Shown here piece by piece: positions 62,691 to 64,000 of a stretch of DNA of 64,000 nt. Position 1 is the first letter of the stretch. Each line of letters begins with the position of its first letter. The notes beneath the pieces were generated by a model. It saw only the letters and a list, made by a program, of their open reading frames with translations. It made no database searches and was not told the origin of the DNA. Source of the DNA: Skermanella sp. TT6 (GTDB lineage: Bacteria; Pseudomonadota; Alphaproteobacteria; Azospirillales; Azospirillaceae); NCBI RefSeq assembly GCF_016653635.2, contig NZ_CP067420.1:3383501-3447500 (forward strand). Reading direction: 5' to 3'. Made by a program: the position numbers and the translations under genes.

Positions 62691-64000
62691 TCAGCGAACC
62701 GCCGATGTCGGCAGATCGTCGGCCGACTGGGTAAGGCCCCCGATCGCCTCGGCGAGCTGGCGAAGGTCGACCGGTTTGGTCAGGCACCGGTTGAAGCCGG
62801 CCTCCTGAAGCTCCGCTTGCCGTTCGGGCATGGCGTCGGCGGTGAGCGCCACCAGCGGCAGGCCGGCTGCTTGCCCCTGCATCGCCCGGATCCGCCGGGC
62901 TGCCTCCAGCCCGGTCAGCACCGGCATCTGAAGGTCCAGGATGGCGACGTCGTAGCCGCCTGCCGCCGCCTCGTCCACGGCCCGCGCGCCGTCCTCGGCT
63001 GTCCGGACCTCATGCCCCATGCGCCGGATCATGGTCGCGATCAGCAGGCGGTTGAGATCGTCGTCCTCGGCGAGCAGCACGCGCCTGGGGGCGGAAGCCG
63101 GCACACCCCCATCCGGCCGGGGAGCCGGGGCGGGCACGGCGGAGCGTCCCAGGACGACGGTGAACCAGAAGGTCGACCCCACGCCGGGCACGCTCTCGAC
63201 CCCGATGTCCCCGCCCATGGCCTCGACCAGCCGCTTGCAGATCGCAAGGCCGAGCCCGGTCCCCCCGAATCGGCGGGTCGTGGTCGCGTCGGCCTGCGAG
63301 AACGCCTTGAAAAGATGGCCGCGCTCCTCGTCGCTGAGGCCGATCCCGGTGTCCTCCACCTCGAACCTGACGATCAGGCCGGCGGAGTCGGACGGCACCT
63401 CCGAGACCCGGATCTCGATGCGACCGCGGTCGGTGAACTTGACGGCGTTGCCGACGAGGTTGAACAGGACCTGGCGCAGCCGCACCGGGTCGCCGCGCAC
63501 CTCGTCGGTCCGCAGTCCGTCCTGGCGGACCGTGAAGGACAGCCCCTTGTCGGCCGCCAGCCGGGCATACAGGCCGGTGACTTCGCGGGTCACCGCGCCG
63601 AGCCGGAATGCGACCTGCTCGAACTGGAGCTGGCCCGCCTCGATCTTCGAGAAGTCCAGGATATCGTTCAGCACGGTCATCAGCGTCTCGGCGGATGTCC
63701 GCATGATGGCCAGCCACTGGGCCTGCTCGGTGGACAGATCCGTGTCGGAAAGCAGGTCGATCGTTCCGAGCACGCCGGTCATGGGCGTGCGGAGCTCGTG
63801 GCTCATGATCGCGAGGAACTGCGACTTGGCCTGGTTCGCCGCTTCGGCCGCTTCCCGCGCCTTCCTCACGGCCTGTTCCGCCTCGACCTCCCGGGTCACG
63901 TCCCGTCCGACGCCGCGATAACCGGTGAACCGGCCCGTCCGGTCGAACACGGGCTTGCCGCTGGTCGACAGGTGCCGGACCGATCCGCCTGGCATGATGA
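62691..64000 (-). CDS. Hybrid sensor histidine kinase, C-terminal part (cut by window edge)
   Basis: The visible 436 residues begin in a PAS/PAC segment (FDRTGRFTGYRGVGRDVTRE), then the kinase: His in AIMSHELRTPM, N-box LVGNAVKFTDRG, G-box FGGTGLGLAICK, and a C-terminal receiver domain with its phospho-acceptor in VAILDLQMPVL. A receiver fused to the kinase makes it a hybrid that likely passes phosphate to an Hpt protein elsewhere. The N-terminal sensor lies outside the window, so the signal is unknown. Confidence 0.93.
   Translation of the reverse strand, partial: IMPGGSVRHLSTSGKPVFDRTGRFTGYRGVGRDVTREVEAEQAVRKAREAAEAANQAKSQFLAIMSHELRTPMTGVLGTIDLLSDTDLSTEQAQWLAIMRTSAETLMTVLNDILDFSKIEAGQLQFEQVAFRLGAVTREVTGLYARLAADKGLSFTVRQDGLRTDEVRGDPVRLRQVLFNLVGNAVKFTDRGRIEIRVSEVPSDSAGLIVRFEVEDTGIGLSDEERGHLFKAFSQADATTTRRFGGTGLGLAICKRLVEAMGGDIGVESVPGVGSTFWFTVVLGRSAVPAPAPRPDGGVPASAPRRVLLAEDDDLNRLLIATMIRRMGHEVRTAEDGARAVDEAAAGGYDVAILDLQMPVLTGLEAARRIRAMQGQAAGLPLVALTADAMPERQAELQEAGFNRCLTKPVDLRQLAEAIGGLTQSADDLPTSAVR

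Overview
The window is high-GC DNA with alphaproteobacterial gene content and order: alaC-hom-glpX-recJ, class I phaC, dusA-creA, ppk-DUF3108, a hopanoid-type phosphorylase and an SLC5-STAC sensor kinase. This points to Rhodospirillales, probably an Azospirillaceae relative such as Skermanella or Azospirillum. That placement is inferred from gene content and has not been tested. The region looks chromosomal. I see no transposase, integrase, phage gene or CRISPR array.

Layout. 1-8295 (minus) is a catabolic operon: SDR dehydrogenase, transketolase split into two subunits, TRAP transporter (DctP-Q-M), an L-threonate/3-hydroxyisobutyrate-type dehydrogenase, a D-2-hydroxyacid dehydrogenase and a second, one-piece transketolase cut by the window edge. 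A divergent LysR gene (8498-9445) faces it. 9516-11370 holds a membrane-anchored unknown, a tiny cysteine-rich secreted peptide and a MntA/HepT toxin-antitoxin pair. 11613-17207 (minus) is a housekeeping run: alaC, hom, glpX, recJ and tRNA-Glu. 17382-21629 has a lipoprotein, PHA synthase, a gamma-carbonic anhydrase, a 201-bp nested inverted repeat and an unknown protein. 21761-24230 encodes the YdbH-YnbE-YdbL envelope set, divergent from glpD, which has two GlpR-type operators. 26028-29986 carries a cyclophilin and a xylose-type ABC importer with an intrinsic terminator after the binding-protein gene.

30137-34245 has a small unknown protein, an SLC13 permease, an orphan TatA, a proline-rich SPOR protein and a receiver-only response regulator. 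34270-40157 follows with a protein fusing a degenerate sensor-kinase module to a DEDDh exonuclease, a two-helix membrane protein, an SLC5-STAC-histidine kinase and a ZIP transporter, most joined by overlapping or near-overlapping codons. 40181-44792 has a small protein whose start codon lies in a hairpin, a DapA-family protein, a primary-like sigma factor, dusA and creA. 44994-53142 has ppk, DUF3108, an HpnG-like phosphorylase and a spermidine/putrescine-type ABC importer. The rest holds a GNAT acetyltransferase, recG, an atypical CLC protein, DUF502, a Crp/Fnr regulator, a KefB/C-type antiporter, two small genes and a hybrid histidine kinase cut by the right edge.

Main leads: the uncharacterised TRAP/double-transketolase operon, the sensor-exonuclease fusion inside a transporter-kinase operon, the 38-residue cysteine-rich secreted peptide, the nested inverted-repeat element, the paired GlpR operators and the start-codon hairpin at 40181-40213. 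No intergenic stretch exceeds about 300 bases. The largest are 20493-20789 (mostly the inverted repeat), 32113-32399 (promoter region, no gene seen) and 17835-18095 (upstream of phaC, no further gene seen).
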